The translations under genes were made by a program, and so were the position numbers. Of a DNA stretch of 64,000 nucleotides, positions 1-7,552 are shown one piece after another. Source of the DNA: Fontivita pretiosa. GTDB taxonomy: Bacteria > Planctomycetota > Phycisphaerae > Tepidisphaerales > Tepidisphaeraceae. The stretch covers positions 5,270,001 through 5,334,000 of the forward strand of contig NZ_CP191258.1 of assembly GCF_050410795.1 (NCBI RefSeq), given 5' to 3'. Each line of letters starts with the position of its first letter. Position 1 is the stretch's first letter. The notes below the pieces were generated by a model. It saw nothing but the letters and a program-made list of their open reading frames with translations, ran no database searches and was not told the origin of the DNA.

Positions 1-779
1 TTGGGCTTATACTGTTCGTACACACCGGGCAGTGCGAACTCGTCCAGGCGCCCGACGCGGTAGATCTTCTTGGGTTCCTTCAAGACCTTTGGGGCAAAGA
101 AATCCTGGAACATCCCGGCGAAGGTGACGCCGACGGCGGCGATCGTGCCCCAGGCCACCGCCAGGGCGAAATTGAACTGTCGGCGGGTGATGCGTCCGGT
201 CCTGGCGGTCGCCTGTCGCACCCGCTCGGCCAGCGGGATCGCCGGCTGATACGCCCCCCCCGCCGCCAGCATCGCCAGACGCTGATCCGCAGGCGCGTTC
301 CGCGGCAACTGCACGGCGCGAAGAATCTGCTCGGCCTGGTTGATTTCAGGACTGCGGCGAATGGTGGAGGCAAGTCCGGCCGACAGCGACGGGCTGATCC
401 GGCTGGTGGAAAGCAGCGCCTGCCATTTGGGATCGGCAGGCCCCAGCGGCGCGGGCGCCTTGGCCGCCGGGGCGCGGGCATGAGTCTCCGCCGCGCCGCC
501 CGCCGCGGCGGGTCCGCCGGCCGGCTCGGCTGTCCACGGCGCCGGGCCTTCAACCTCCCGGGTCTCGACCTTGATCACCTCGACGGGGCAACCCTCCATC
601 GCGGTGATGATCGACGGAGTCAGCGGACGCAGAAAATCCGCGCTTTGTGCCTGAGGCCGGATGACACAGGTCTCTTCCTGAACATCGAACACTTCCGGGC
701 AGTCGTTCTCGCAGGAATCGCAGACGATACAGCCCGGGGCGATCCAGACCTTGGTGACGATCGTGTGGGTTTCGGGCAT
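1..779 (-). CDS. Ferredoxin-Rieske fusion protein (partial, runs off the left edge)
   Basis: The reading frame is open from an ATG at 779 to the window edge (259 residues seen). The N-terminus is a single-cluster ferredoxin: cysteines at 17, 20, 23 and 27 (CIVCDSCENDCP) and Cys64 in MEGCPVEVIK. An Ala/Pro-rich linker follows, then at about residue 197 a twin-arginine-like TRRQFNF and a membrane span (about 203-223), and then FFAPKVLKEPKKIYRVGRLD, which resembles the segment after the anchor of Rieske subunits (QcrA/PetC) of cytochrome bc complexes. The Rieske [2Fe-2S] domain itself would lie beyond the edge. I infer a membrane-anchored electron-transfer subunit that carries an extra cytoplasmic-side ferredoxin. 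A GGAAG sequence lies about 12 nt upstream of the start. The Rieske assignment rests on the anchor region only. Confidence 0.72.
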   Translation of the reverse strand, partial: MPETHTIVTKVWIAPGCIVCDSCENDCPEVFDVQEETCVIRPQAQSADFLRPLTPSIITAMEGCPVEVIKVETREVEGPAPWTAEPAGGPAAAGGAAETHARAPAAKAPAPLGPADPKWQALLSTSRISPSLSAGLASTIRRSPEINQAEQILRAVQLPRNAPADQRLAMLAAGGAYQPAIPLAERVRQATARTGRITRRQFNFALAVAWGTIAAVGVTFAGMFQDFFAPKVLKEPKKIYRVGRLDEFALPGVYEQYKP

Positions 780-811
780 ATCCGCACTTCCGGCCTGAAG
801 GGTGACGCACG

Positions 812-827
812 GAATCTAAATAGATTC
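812..827. promoter_or_regulatory. Perfect inverted repeat upstream of the ferredoxin-Rieske gene
   Basis: GAATCTA-AA-TAGATTC is a perfect 7-bp inverted repeat about 33 nt upstream of the fusion gene, in an AT-rich pocket (about 815-880) that contrasts with the GC-rich surroundings. It is a plausible operator for an iron- or redox-responsive regulator. No regulator can be named from the sequence. Confidence 0.35.
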
Positions 828-935
828 AGTCTCATTCGCAATAGGATTGTTATGATTTGCCAAATAAAGACTTACGTCTCCGAAGAGCGATCGTCTGCCA
901 TATTTTGCTGCAGATTGGCGTCTACGACGATTTGA

Positions 936-2054
936 TCACTGCGGTGCGAGGCCGTGTTCGGCGGCGGCTGCGTTGAGCAGCTCCACCGCCGCGGCACGAA
1001 CCCTGGGCGAAGGATCGCTCTGGGCGATTTGCCGCAGACGCGACTGAACCGCGGCAACCTCCAGCTTCCGCGCACCCAGCATGGTGTTGATCAGGATCCT
1101 TTGCTGTTCCTGATCGCTGAGCCTGCGGAACGATGGATTCTGCGGATCGCTCTCGCGATCGTAGTATTCCAGCTTCGACAGCTCCTGGCGGCTGAGAAGC
1201 TTTAAGATCGTGTCGGCGACTTCGGGCTGGTTGAGCTGGGCCAGCGACAGCGCGGCGCTCCAGACCAGCTCGACGTGTCGCGGATCGCTTTCGCGCATGG
1301 CAGCGCGCAGGGCTTCGATCGCGCGAGGATCGCGCGCAGGTTCCGCCAGCGGCCCCAGCGCGGTGGCGGCGGCGATGCGCACGTCGATGTCCTCGCGCGG
1401 GTCGCTCAACTTCTGCACCAGCTTCGGCAGCGCCTCGGAGGCTTCGGGGTGAGCCGACAGATATACCGTCGCCAGCACCGCCGCCTTCCGCGTCGCCAGC
1501 TCGGGTGCGTCGGAGTACTTCAGCAGCGTGGCCAGAGTCTTGCGGCGGGATTCGATCGCCTGCGGCGAGTTCATCTCCGCCTGTGAAGGATGCTTCTGCC
1601 AACTGCGTCCCAGCGCCAAGAGCACGAAGTGCTGGACTTCGCCTTCGTGGGGCTGGGTGTGGTTTTCCAGGATGTCGATGAGCTGCGACGACAGTGCGAT
1701 CCGATCCGCCTGGCTCAGCCCCTGCGGCGACTTCATTTTGTCCACGAGGGTCTTGGCGTCGAGGTAGCGTTGCTTGGCGGCCGGGCCGACCAGCCAGTTG
1801 GCCGTCCGTTCGCCGCCCGGTGCTCGCAGTCGCCGCAGCGCCTCTTCCATGCTTGGCTCGCGCCCCGCCAGCAGACCGATCACGAACATCACCCCCACCG
1901 CCACGGATACGATCAGCAGCGGGATCACAAACAGCCGCACGATCAGCTTCACGCCCGGCGGCTCGAGCGTTTCGCTTGCGCTGAGCGGTTGCTGCGGTGC
2001 GGACGACGCGCTCAGCTCCTTCCGCACATCCGACGGCATGGGCAATTGCGACAT
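936..2054 (-). CDS. HEAT-repeat protein with one N-terminal membrane span
   Basis: 372 residues from the ATG at 2054. The first 30 residues are polar and a single hydrophobic segment spans about residues 36-63. The remainder is alpha-helical with repeated Ala/Leu-rich helices, e.g. IDVRIAAATALGPLAEP and SPRVRAAAVELLNAAA, typical of HEAT/PBS-lyase-like repeats. Such proteins usually act as protein-protein scaffolds. The likely topology is N-in, with the helical domain in the periplasm. It sits on the same strand 156 bp upstream of the ferredoxin-Rieske gene and could be co-transcribed with it. Longer in-frame extensions exist, but residues before this Met look non-coding. No enzymatic motif is visible. 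Confidence 0.75.
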   Translation of the reverse strand: MSQLPMPSDVRKELSASSAPQQPLSASETLEPPGVKLIVRLFVIPLLIVSVAVGVMFVIGLLAGREPSMEEALRRLRAPGGERTANWLVGPAAKQRYLDAKTLVDKMKSPQGLSQADRIALSSQLIDILENHTQPHEGEVQHFVLLALGRSWQKHPSQAEMNSPQAIESRRKTLATLLKYSDAPELATRKAAVLATVYLSAHPEASEALPKLVQKLSDPREDIDVRIAAATALGPLAEPARDPRAIEALRAAMRESDPRHVELVWSAALSLAQLNQPEVADTILKLLSRQELSKLEYYDRESDPQNPSFRRLSDQEQQRILINTMLGARKLEVAAVQSRLRQIAQSDPSPRVRAAAVELLNAAAAEHGLAPQ

Positions 2055-2157
2055 GGGTTCAGCACGATTCTTGTGGACGTGATAGGGTGCTGTCAAACCC
2101 ATAGCCAGTCCGCATGACCAGTGCCATTCATTTCGCCGCCCGCAAGCGACACACCCG

Positions 2158-2183
2158 CAGGCCGGCCTTTGCAGGCCGGCCTG
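2158..2183. repeat. GC-rich inverted repeat in intergenic space
   Basis: CAGGCCGGCC-TTTGCA-GGCCGGCCTG is a perfect 10-bp stem with a 6-nt loop, lying between the divergent HEAT and GH16 genes. No T-tract follows, so it is not a classical terminator. It may belong to the class of extragenic palindromes seen elsewhere in the window. Confidence 0.5.
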
Positions 2184-2288
2184 GTCGGTGGCGGCATCCC
2201 GACACACCTGGGAGATTCAAGGCGCAGGCGATGTTCGGTACGCGCAGGTCCCCGTGTGCCTTCGCGTCGCTTTCCGGGGCCGATCGGG

Positions 2289-2294
2289 TATCAT
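2289..2294 (+). promoter_or_regulatory. Putative -10 element (TATCAT) for the GH16 gene
   Basis: TATCAT lies 7 nt upstream of the GH16 ATG, and no Shine-Dalgarno sequence is present. Transcription would begin at or within a few bases of the start codon. No convincing -35 box is visible. Confidence 0.35.
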
Positions 2295-2301
2295 CCTCAC
2301 G

Positions 2302-3129
2302 ATGAGCTTGATCCTGCTTACCGTGGGCGCCATGCTGGCGGCGGCGACAATGCCCGCTTCCGGGCCGTCTCATTCGGCCGGCTGGAAGCTGGTATGGGCC
2401 GATGAATTTGACGTGCCGGGGGCGCCGGACCCGGCCAGGTGGAAGTATGAAGTCGGCTACATCCGCAATCGCGAATCGCAGTATTACACCGATGGTCGCC
2501 AGCAGAACGCACGCGTCGAAGACGGATGCCTGGTGATCGAGGCCAGGAAAGAGCATTACCCAATCCCCGGCAAACCGGACACGTTCGCCGAATACACCTC
2601 CGCCAGCCTGCACACGCGCGGCCGGGCACAGTGGCTCTACGGACGTATCGAGGTTCGCGCCAAGCTGCCCACCGGGCGCGGCACCTGGCCTGCCATCTGG
2701 ATGCTCTCGGATTCGATCTCGACGGTGGGTTGGCCGGCGTGCGGGGAAATCGACATCATGGAAAATGTCGGCTACGACCCGCACAAGATTCACGGCACGG
2801 TGCACACCCGCGCCTACAACCACACCAAACGCACGGAAAAGGGCGGATCCATCACCATCGACCGGCCCTACGACGATTTCCACGTCTACGCCATCGAGTG
2901 GGACCCGCAGAAGATCGACTTCTTCGTGGATGATCAGAAGTACTTCACTTTCAACAACGACGGCCAGGGCAATGCCGACACCTGGCCGTTCGATCAGCCC
3001 TTTTTCCTGAAGCTTAATCTGGCGATCGGAGGGATGTGGGGCGGCCGGCGTGGAATCGATGACAGCATCTTCCCGCAAAAGTTTCTGATCGATTACGTGC
3101 GCGTGTATCAACGTACACCGCAGCCGTAG
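2302..3129 (+). CDS. Secreted GH16 family glycoside hydrolase (beta-glucanase-like)
   Basis: 275 residues. A short signal peptide (about 1-20, ending near PASG) precedes a single GH16 jelly-roll domain. The GH16 catalytic signature is intact at GEIDIMENVG: Glu149 nucleophile, Asp151 and Glu154 acid/base. Flanking signatures WKLVWADEFD, GRIEVRAKLP and the C-terminal DYVRVYQ also match laminarinase/lichenase-type members. It probably hydrolyses beta-1,3- or mixed-linkage glucans outside the cytoplasm. The exact substrate cannot be read from the sequence. The ATG at 2302 starts a good signal peptide; the frame extends upstream without leader-like sequence. It is convergent with the PEP-CTERM gene. 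Confidence 0.92.
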   Translation: MSLILLTVGAMLAAATMPASGPSHSAGWKLVWADEFDVPGAPDPARWKYEVGYIRNRESQYYTDGRQQNARVEDGCLVIEARKEHYPIPGKPDTFAEYTSASLHTRGRAQWLYGRIEVRAKLPTGRGTWPAIWMLSDSISTVGWPACGEIDIMENVGYDPHKIHGTVHTRAYNHTKRTEKGGSITIDRPYDDFHVYAIEWDPQKIDFFVDDQKYFTFNNDGQGNADTWPFDQPFFLKLNLAIGGMWGGRRGIDDSIFPQKFLIDYVRVYQRTPQP

Positions 3130-3132
3130 CGC

Positions 3133-3169
3133 AAAAAAACTCCCGGCTGGGGAGTCGGTTAGCCGGGAG
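3133..3169 (-). terminator. Rho-independent terminator of the PEP-CTERM gene
   Basis: Read on the minus strand: CTCCCGGCT, a 12-nt loop, AGCCGGGAG, then seven T residues. The 9-bp perfect stem plus T-tract lies about 40 nt beyond the stop codon of the gene at 3210-4208. It also separates that gene from the convergent GH16 gene. Confidence 0.85.
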
Positions 3170-3209
3170 CGAGAGATCAAACTGCTACAACATACCACAC
3201 AACCGCCGG

Positions 3210-4208
3210 TCAGGCGCGGCGACGACGACCCAGCGCCAGACCTGCCAGGCCGATCAAGCCCAGCGACGCCGGCTCGGGGATCAGCTCAACCCGGAAGTTG
3301 GTGATGTCCACCTGCGAGGCGGTGGTGTTGCTGGACATGCGGAAGAACAACTGATCGAAGTTGAGGTAGATGCCCTGGCTGCCGGGCAGCAGGCCGCTGC
3401 CGATGGCGGTGCCTCCGAAGGCCGTGCCCGTGTCGCTGACCGTGTAGGTGGACAGGACGGTCGAGCCCTGGCGCAGCGACGCGGTGACGTCAAGCTGAGA
3501 AGACGAGACGACGCTGAGCGAAAGCTCCAGCGTGTATTCGGTGTTGGCCGCGACGGCAACTGGTGCCCCGCCGGTCGGCGCGAACGTATACGCCCCGCCG
3601 CTGCCAAGCAGGCTTGTGTTGCTCGTGGTGCGCTTGCCGACCTGGAACAGCGCCGTGGTGTTGGTGGGGTTGCTGTTCAGCGGAATCTGCACGGCATATC
3701 CCAGCGCATCGGTCCAAGGCGCCGTGCCGCCTCCGCCGTCGCTGTTGACGTCAACCTGCACCCGCGGGTCGGTCGGATCGTGGAAGATGCCGAAGCGGAA
3801 ATCGCGCCCGGCACTGCCCGGGTTGTTGGTCGCCCCGTTGGGCAGCCGGAACGACATCGATGCGTTGAGGATTTCCCCAACGTTGAGTTGCGTGACGGCA
3901 TTGTGGGGCTGATTGCCATCCGGCACACTCAGGTCGGCGGTGAAATAGGTCCAGTTCTTCCGCGAGCTGGTGCCCATGATGTTCTGGAGTGCGCCCGGCA
4001 CGACCGAGAAGCTGCCTCCATCGGAACCGGAGACGCCGACGTAGACGGCCGACTCGTTGGGCAGATTGGTTTCCAGGCGACTGCCATCGGTAAACGAATC
4101 GTTCAGCAGGACGGCGCCGAAGCTGAGGCAGGCCATCGACGACACGACCCCCGCCGTCGCCAATGACATAACGCGCGCCGTGAGGCGCGAGCGGAGCAGA
4201 TGCTGCAT
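3210..4208 (-). CDS. PEP-CTERM sorting-domain secreted protein
   Basis: 332 residues. An N-terminal signal peptide (about 1-31, ending around LSFGA) precedes a Ser/Thr/Asn/Gly-rich, beta-rich body with no recognisable catalytic motif. The last 22 residues are a classical PEP-CTERM tail: PEP motif at about 311-313, a hydrophobic stretch, then the basic RRRRA end. Such tails are recognised by exosortase and are linked to extracellular matrix or surface display. The SD is strong (GGAGAGGAGAG before the ATG at 4208) and the gene has its own terminator, so it is probably monocistronic. The body has a lectin/jelly-roll-like look, but the function is unknown. No exosortase gene lies in the window. 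Confidence 0.85.
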   Translation of the reverse strand: MQHLLRSRLTARVMSLATAGVVSSMACLSFGAVLLNDSFTDGSRLETNLPNESAVYVGVSGSDGGSFSVVPGALQNIMGTSSRKNWTYFTADLSVPDGNQPHNAVTQLNVGEILNASMSFRLPNGATNNPGSAGRDFRFGIFHDPTDPRVQVDVNSDGGGGTAPWTDALGYAVQIPLNSNPTNTTALFQVGKRTTSNTSLLGSGGAYTFAPTGGAPVAVAANTEYTLELSLSVVSSSQLDVTASLRQGSTVLSTYTVSDTGTAFGGTAIGSGLLPGSQGIYLNFDQLFFRMSSNTTASQVDITNFRVELIPEPASLGLIGLAGLALGRRRRA

Positions 4209-4319
4209 TTTCTCTCTCCTCTCCGTGGTTGGGACGTGAGCGGTACCGGCTCAATCAGCCCTGTACCCGATGTACTAGTTCTTACCTGTTGACAGGGACT
4301 GGGACTAGGGAATTGTATT

Positions 4320-5237
4320 TCATTCTTGCATCTTCGTTTTTAGAAAATGCGTCAGACTTCCAGGGTCTGGTGCGGATGCGTGAGAAGCCAGGCTTGCAGG
4401 AACAGGCGTCGCTGCGGCACCCGAGAGCGGCGGGTTGGCGGCAGAGTCCGGCCCCGCCGCCAATCCTTCTGCCGCCTCCTGTCCATTCACCTGCCCCGAC
4501 CCCGCCAGCATCTGCGCCGCCATTCGCCGAACCTGCGCCACATTCAGATTCCGGCCCGGGCAGTCGGTCGGCTTGGTGTCTCGATGCCCCAGCACGTTAC
4601 CGGCCGGAATGTGATAGGTTCGCATCAGCCAGGCCGTCAGTTTCGCCAGGGATTGCATCTGTTGAGCAGTTGGGCGTTCGATATCGAAATTGCCGACCAG
4701 GCAGATGCCGATGCCGTAGTCATTGAAGCGGTTGTCGGCGGTCTTGGCATGGGCACCCCACTTCTGCTTGAGCCATCGCGGCCCGACCTCGATCTGTCCA
4801 TTGCCGCTGTCGGTGCCGTTGCCGATGACAAAGTGGTATCCCAGCTCGTCCCAGCCCTTGTCGCGGTGCATCTTGTCGAAGACCGCAGCCGAGCCGGCGG
4901 GCGTGGCACTGTGATGGATGACGATCCATCGCCACTCCCGCGGCGACGTCGGGGGGATCCAGCCCCGCTCACCACCCGGACCGCTGGATCGCGCCAGCGG
5001 CGGCGAAGCACTGGCCTGAGGTCTGGCAACCACCGGCGGCGCAGCAGGCGGCGCCGTCACCACCGGGCCGCTGAAATTAGGCGGCGGCAGGTGCTCAACC
5101 ACCCCCTGATTCGACCGGCAACCAATCAGCATCGACGCGATGGACCACACCACCGCGGCCAACGGCAGTTTCCTCACGCCGCAACTACTGATGCTGACTT
5201 GCCACAACAACGGAAAGGAATCTGCGATCCGTGCCAT
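4320..5237 (-). CDS. N-acetylmuramoyl-L-alanine amidase (amidase_2/PGRP type), lipoprotein
   Basis: 305 residues from the ATG at 5237. A lipobox-like LIGC (Cys40) follows a hydrophobic stretch, so the mature protein is probably a lipoprotein. After a Pro-rich linker comes an amidase_2 domain (about 97-235). Zinc ligands are recognisable in VIHHSAT (His108 or His109), LGHRDTK (His218) and DCPG (Cys226), the His/His/Cys arrangement of peptidoglycan-recognition amidases; Tyr134 sits in ELGYHFVI. It should cleave the MurNAc-L-Ala bond in peptidoglycan. A GTG 20 codons before the lipobox Cys (VRKLPLAAVV) would give a neater signal peptide but has no SD. The C-terminal 75 residues are low-complexity. 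Confidence 0.85.
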   Translation of the reverse strand: MARIADSFPLLWQVSISSCGVRKLPLAAVVWSIASMLIGCRSNQGVVEHLPPPNFSGPVVTAPPAAPPVVARPQASASPPLARSSGPGGERGWIPPTSPREWRWIVIHHSATPAGSAAVFDKMHRDKGWDELGYHFVIGNGTDSGNGQIEVGPRWLKQKWGAHAKTADNRFNDYGIGICLVGNFDIERPTAQQMQSLAKLTAWLMRTYHIPAGNVLGHRDTKPTDCPGRNLNVAQVRRMAAQMLAGSGQVNGQEAAEGLAAGPDSAANPPLSGAAATPVPASLASHASAPDPGSLTHFLKTKMQE

Positions 5238-5439
5238 CCCTGGCCTCTTGCGTGAAGGTGTCGTGGATCCCACTGGCGAACCGCTGTGGGCCGATTCCGT
5301 CCAGCCCGCCGCCAGCTTCAGGTCACTGTTTTATCGGATCACTCGGCTCAATTCCAGCACGTGCGCCCATAGCCATCCGCTCGAACCCTCGTGCTGTGGC
5401 AGGGCCAAGCTCAACGGACCGGCAGAGGCACGGGCAAGG

Positions 5440-6567
5440 CTACGCCTGGGGCGGCGGAAGCTCCTTGACGAACTCGGCGAGCTGCTGGGCCGTTGGACTT
5501 TCGCCGCTGCGCACGTAAAAGCCGCTGGTCGCCACGCCCAGACACAGACATTCTTCCAGGCTGAAGCCCAGCACGCGTCCCAGACAAAAGCCGGCGTTGA
5601 AATGGTCGCCAGCGCCGGTGCTGATCTTCGGCTGCTTGACGAACGGTCCCTTGAAAGTGGCCGAATGCTGTTCGGTGGCGGCGGCGGCCGATCGGCGGGG
5701 GTGGATCACCACGCACGCCAGCTTCAGCTTCTCACGGATTGCCCGCGCGTTGTCTTCGATCGCCGCCTCCGGGTCGCCGCGTCCGCTCAGCCCCAGCACG
5801 TCGGCGATCTCGATGCTCTCCTTGAGGTTCAGCCCCAGCGTTACATCCACCTGATCCTGAAAGCGGCTCAGCAGGCGCAGCGCATCCAGGATGTCGCTGG
5901 CGGTGCGCTTCTCCGGATCGGCCAGGTCCACGAACAGATGCCGCGAGTGCCGCTCGTTGCCGGGAATGATCTCATCCAGCAACTTGGCCCAGATCCGGCT
6001 CATGTACGGCAGCATCGTCCAATTGACCATGCCGATGAGTTGTGAGCCGTCGATCAGTTGTTTGAGCCTCTCGCGGCCCACGCGGTTGACCAGATTGTCC
6101 CAGTTGACTTCGCACAGGCTTTCGTGCTTGCCGAGCATCAGCTTGCCGTCTTCAAACTCCAATGCATCGGTGTGTCCCGGCTCGGCGATGCTGATGACTT
6201 TGGCGCGTCTGGCGAACTCCTCGAAAACCGGATGGATCTTGGGGTAGCCAAGGTTGCCGATGTACGTCACATCCAGCCCCATGCACGCCAGCGCGTTGGC
6301 CATGATCGGCCCGTTGCCCCCTAGCTTGCGTTGCTTGACGACCAGCTCGTAGTTGCTGGACTGCCCTGCCGCCTGCTGGATCTTCCGCGCCAGCGCTTCG
6401 ATCGTGCGCACCGGCTCGTAGTGAGACGTGTCATGTCGCTTGTCAACGACCTCGACGATCTCATCGACGAACCCGTCCAGCCCGATGGTGGCCCTGATGT
6501 GCTTGAGCCTCGGCAGGGCATCCAGAAGCTTGGCACTGGTCAGCGCGCAGATCTGTTCGCGAGTCAT
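5440..6567 (-). CDS. PfkB-family carbohydrate kinase
   Basis: 375 residues, somewhat longer than typical PfkB kinases (about 300-330). The N-terminal substrate-side glycine motif is KLGGNGP (83-87), and the C-terminal PfkB signature STGAGDHFNAGF places the catalytic base at Asp321. The substrate is probably a sugar, nucleoside or sugar phosphate; nothing in the sequence identifies which. The N-terminal 75 residues are an extension preceding the usual fold. There is no Shine-Dalgarno sequence; TAGACT lies 7 nt before the ATG. It lies on the same strand as, and downstream of, the two small lipoprotein genes. Confidence 0.85.
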   Translation of the reverse strand: MTREQICALTSAKLLDALPRLKHIRATIGLDGFVDEIVEVVDKRHDTSHYEPVRTIEALARKIQQAAGQSSNYELVVKQRKLGGNGPIMANALACMGLDVTYIGNLGYPKIHPVFEEFARRAKVISIAEPGHTDALEFEDGKLMLGKHESLCEVNWDNLVNRVGRERLKQLIDGSQLIGMVNWTMLPYMSRIWAKLLDEIIPGNERHSRHLFVDLADPEKRTASDILDALRLLSRFQDQVDVTLGLNLKESIEIADVLGLSGRGDPEAAIEDNARAIREKLKLACVVIHPRRSAAAATEQHSATFKGPFVKQPKISTGAGDHFNAGFCLGRVLGFSLEECLCLGVATSGFYVRSGESPTAQQLAEFVKELPPPQA

Positions 6568-6574
6568 GCCGGAT

Positions 6575-6580
6575 AGTCTA
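6575..6580 (-). promoter_or_regulatory. Putative -10 element (TAGACT) for the PfkB-family kinase
   Basis: TAGACT on the minus strand lies 7 nt upstream of the ATG at 6567, with no SD between. The same hexamer at the same distance precedes the ribokinase gene (45131-45136). No clear -35 box is seen. Confidence 0.3.
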
Positions 6581-6621
6581 GCAAGTCTTCAACGGCTGTT
6601 CAGTGGCGCAACACGTCGCTC

Positions 6622-7134
6622 TCACGGTTGCGTCGGTGGTGACTGTTGCGGTTGAGCCTCGGCAGGCGACGCATTGACACCGCCGGGCTGCGGCAGCGGC
6701 GGCATCGCGGTGTACGTCGGCTCCATCGTCACGCCGGTGTAACGCACCTGTTTCCACGGCGGCTGGATCGCCAGCGTCACCGGCAACGCCAGCGTCTGGC
6801 CGACAAACAACGGCGTCTCGATCATCGGGTAGACCCACTCAGGCTGATACCATCGTGGCTGATACCAGAATCCGGTGTTGCCGGCGATGGTGTCGCCGTT
6901 GGCGTACAGCGCGGTGGAACGATCCCAGTCGCGAATCTGCATCGCCTGGTCCACCAGCAGCGGCGCGTCGCCGGGCATGTCTGGCGGGGCGTTTCGAATC
7001 CGCTGCACGGGGCACTTCATCGACATCCCGGGCATGGACATCTTTGAGTCGCCCTTGCACCCGGAGCCGCCGCACACCAGTATCCCTGCCAACCCCATCG
7101 CCACGCCCGCTGAGACCATTCGCCTGCTTCCCAT
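6622..7134 (-). CDS. Small lipoprotein with Met-rich motif
   Basis: 170 residues. A signal peptide with lipobox GGSGC (Cys26) is followed immediately by KMSMPGMSMKCP (31-42), a Met/Cys-rich stretch of the kind seen in periplasmic copper-binding proteins. The rest has no recognisable fold; it contains Trp/Tyr/Pro-rich segments (WYQPRWYQPEWVYP) and ends in a Pro/Gln-rich tail. It is probably a membrane-anchored periplasmic or outer-membrane lipoprotein. A role in metal binding is an inference from composition only. Start chosen at the ATG at 7134, because an earlier in-frame ATG (7185) would overlap the neighbouring gene's end and spoil the signal peptide. Confidence 0.65.
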   Translation of the reverse strand: MGSRRMVSAGVAMGLAGILVCGGSGCKGDSKMSMPGMSMKCPVQRIRNAPPDMPGDAPLLVDQAMQIRDWDRSTALYANGDTIAGNTGFWYQPRWYQPEWVYPMIETPLFVGQTLALPVTLAIQPPWKQVRYTGVTMEPTYTAMPPLPQPGGVNASPAEAQPQQSPPTQP

Positions 7135-7181
7135 ACGACGCCCTCGTCTGTTTGTGTATTTCGACTCCTGAGCACGGATCA

Positions 7182-7460
7182 TCACGGATTGAACACGCGA
7201 TCCAGATCCCGTTTCAGCGCCTTTTTATCCAACTCGCCGGTCTTGCCGCCCGTGACCGTTGGCCATTCGCTGTTGCTGCCGCTCTCGGCGGTCTTGCCGT
7301 TGACGCTCGGCCCGTAGCTGAACGGATCGCGCAGAGCGGCATCCTGACGCTGGCGCATGGTCATTGGCCGGGTCGTCGGTTTGCTACTATCGGCGCAGCC
7401 AGGCAAAACCATGCAGATCAAAACAGCTATCGGACCCAGCAAGCGGTGAGCTGATGACAT
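7182..7460 (-). CDS. Small hypothetical lipoprotein
   Basis: 92 residues. A clear lipoprotein signal peptide, MSSAHRLLGPIAVLIC... with lipobox LPGC (Cys22), precedes a short, polar, charged mature region (SSKPTTRPMTMRQRQD...). No domain is recognised. It lies 47 bp upstream of the Met-rich lipoprotein on the same strand, so the two may form a unit with the PfkB gene beyond. The Met at 7460 was chosen because it begins the signal peptide; upstream in-frame sequence is Arg/Gly-rich and overlaps the guaB end. Confidence 0.65.
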   Translation of the reverse strand: MSSAHRLLGPIAVLICMVLPGCADSSKPTTRPMTMRQRQDAALRDPFSYGPSVNGKTAESGSNSEWPTVTGGKTGELDKKALKRDLDRVFNP

Positions 7461-7552
7461 CAACGGCCGCCGCGGTGCGTGCGCGCGCTGTCCACCGCGG
7501 CATCCGCCCATTTCCGCCTGATGCTTTGCTTTCGTGCTGCCTCGCATCGGCT

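Noticed and set aside
4289..4294. TTGACA on the plus strand between the PEP-CTERM and amidase genes
   Set aside because: No -10 at proper spacing and no plus-strand gene follows.
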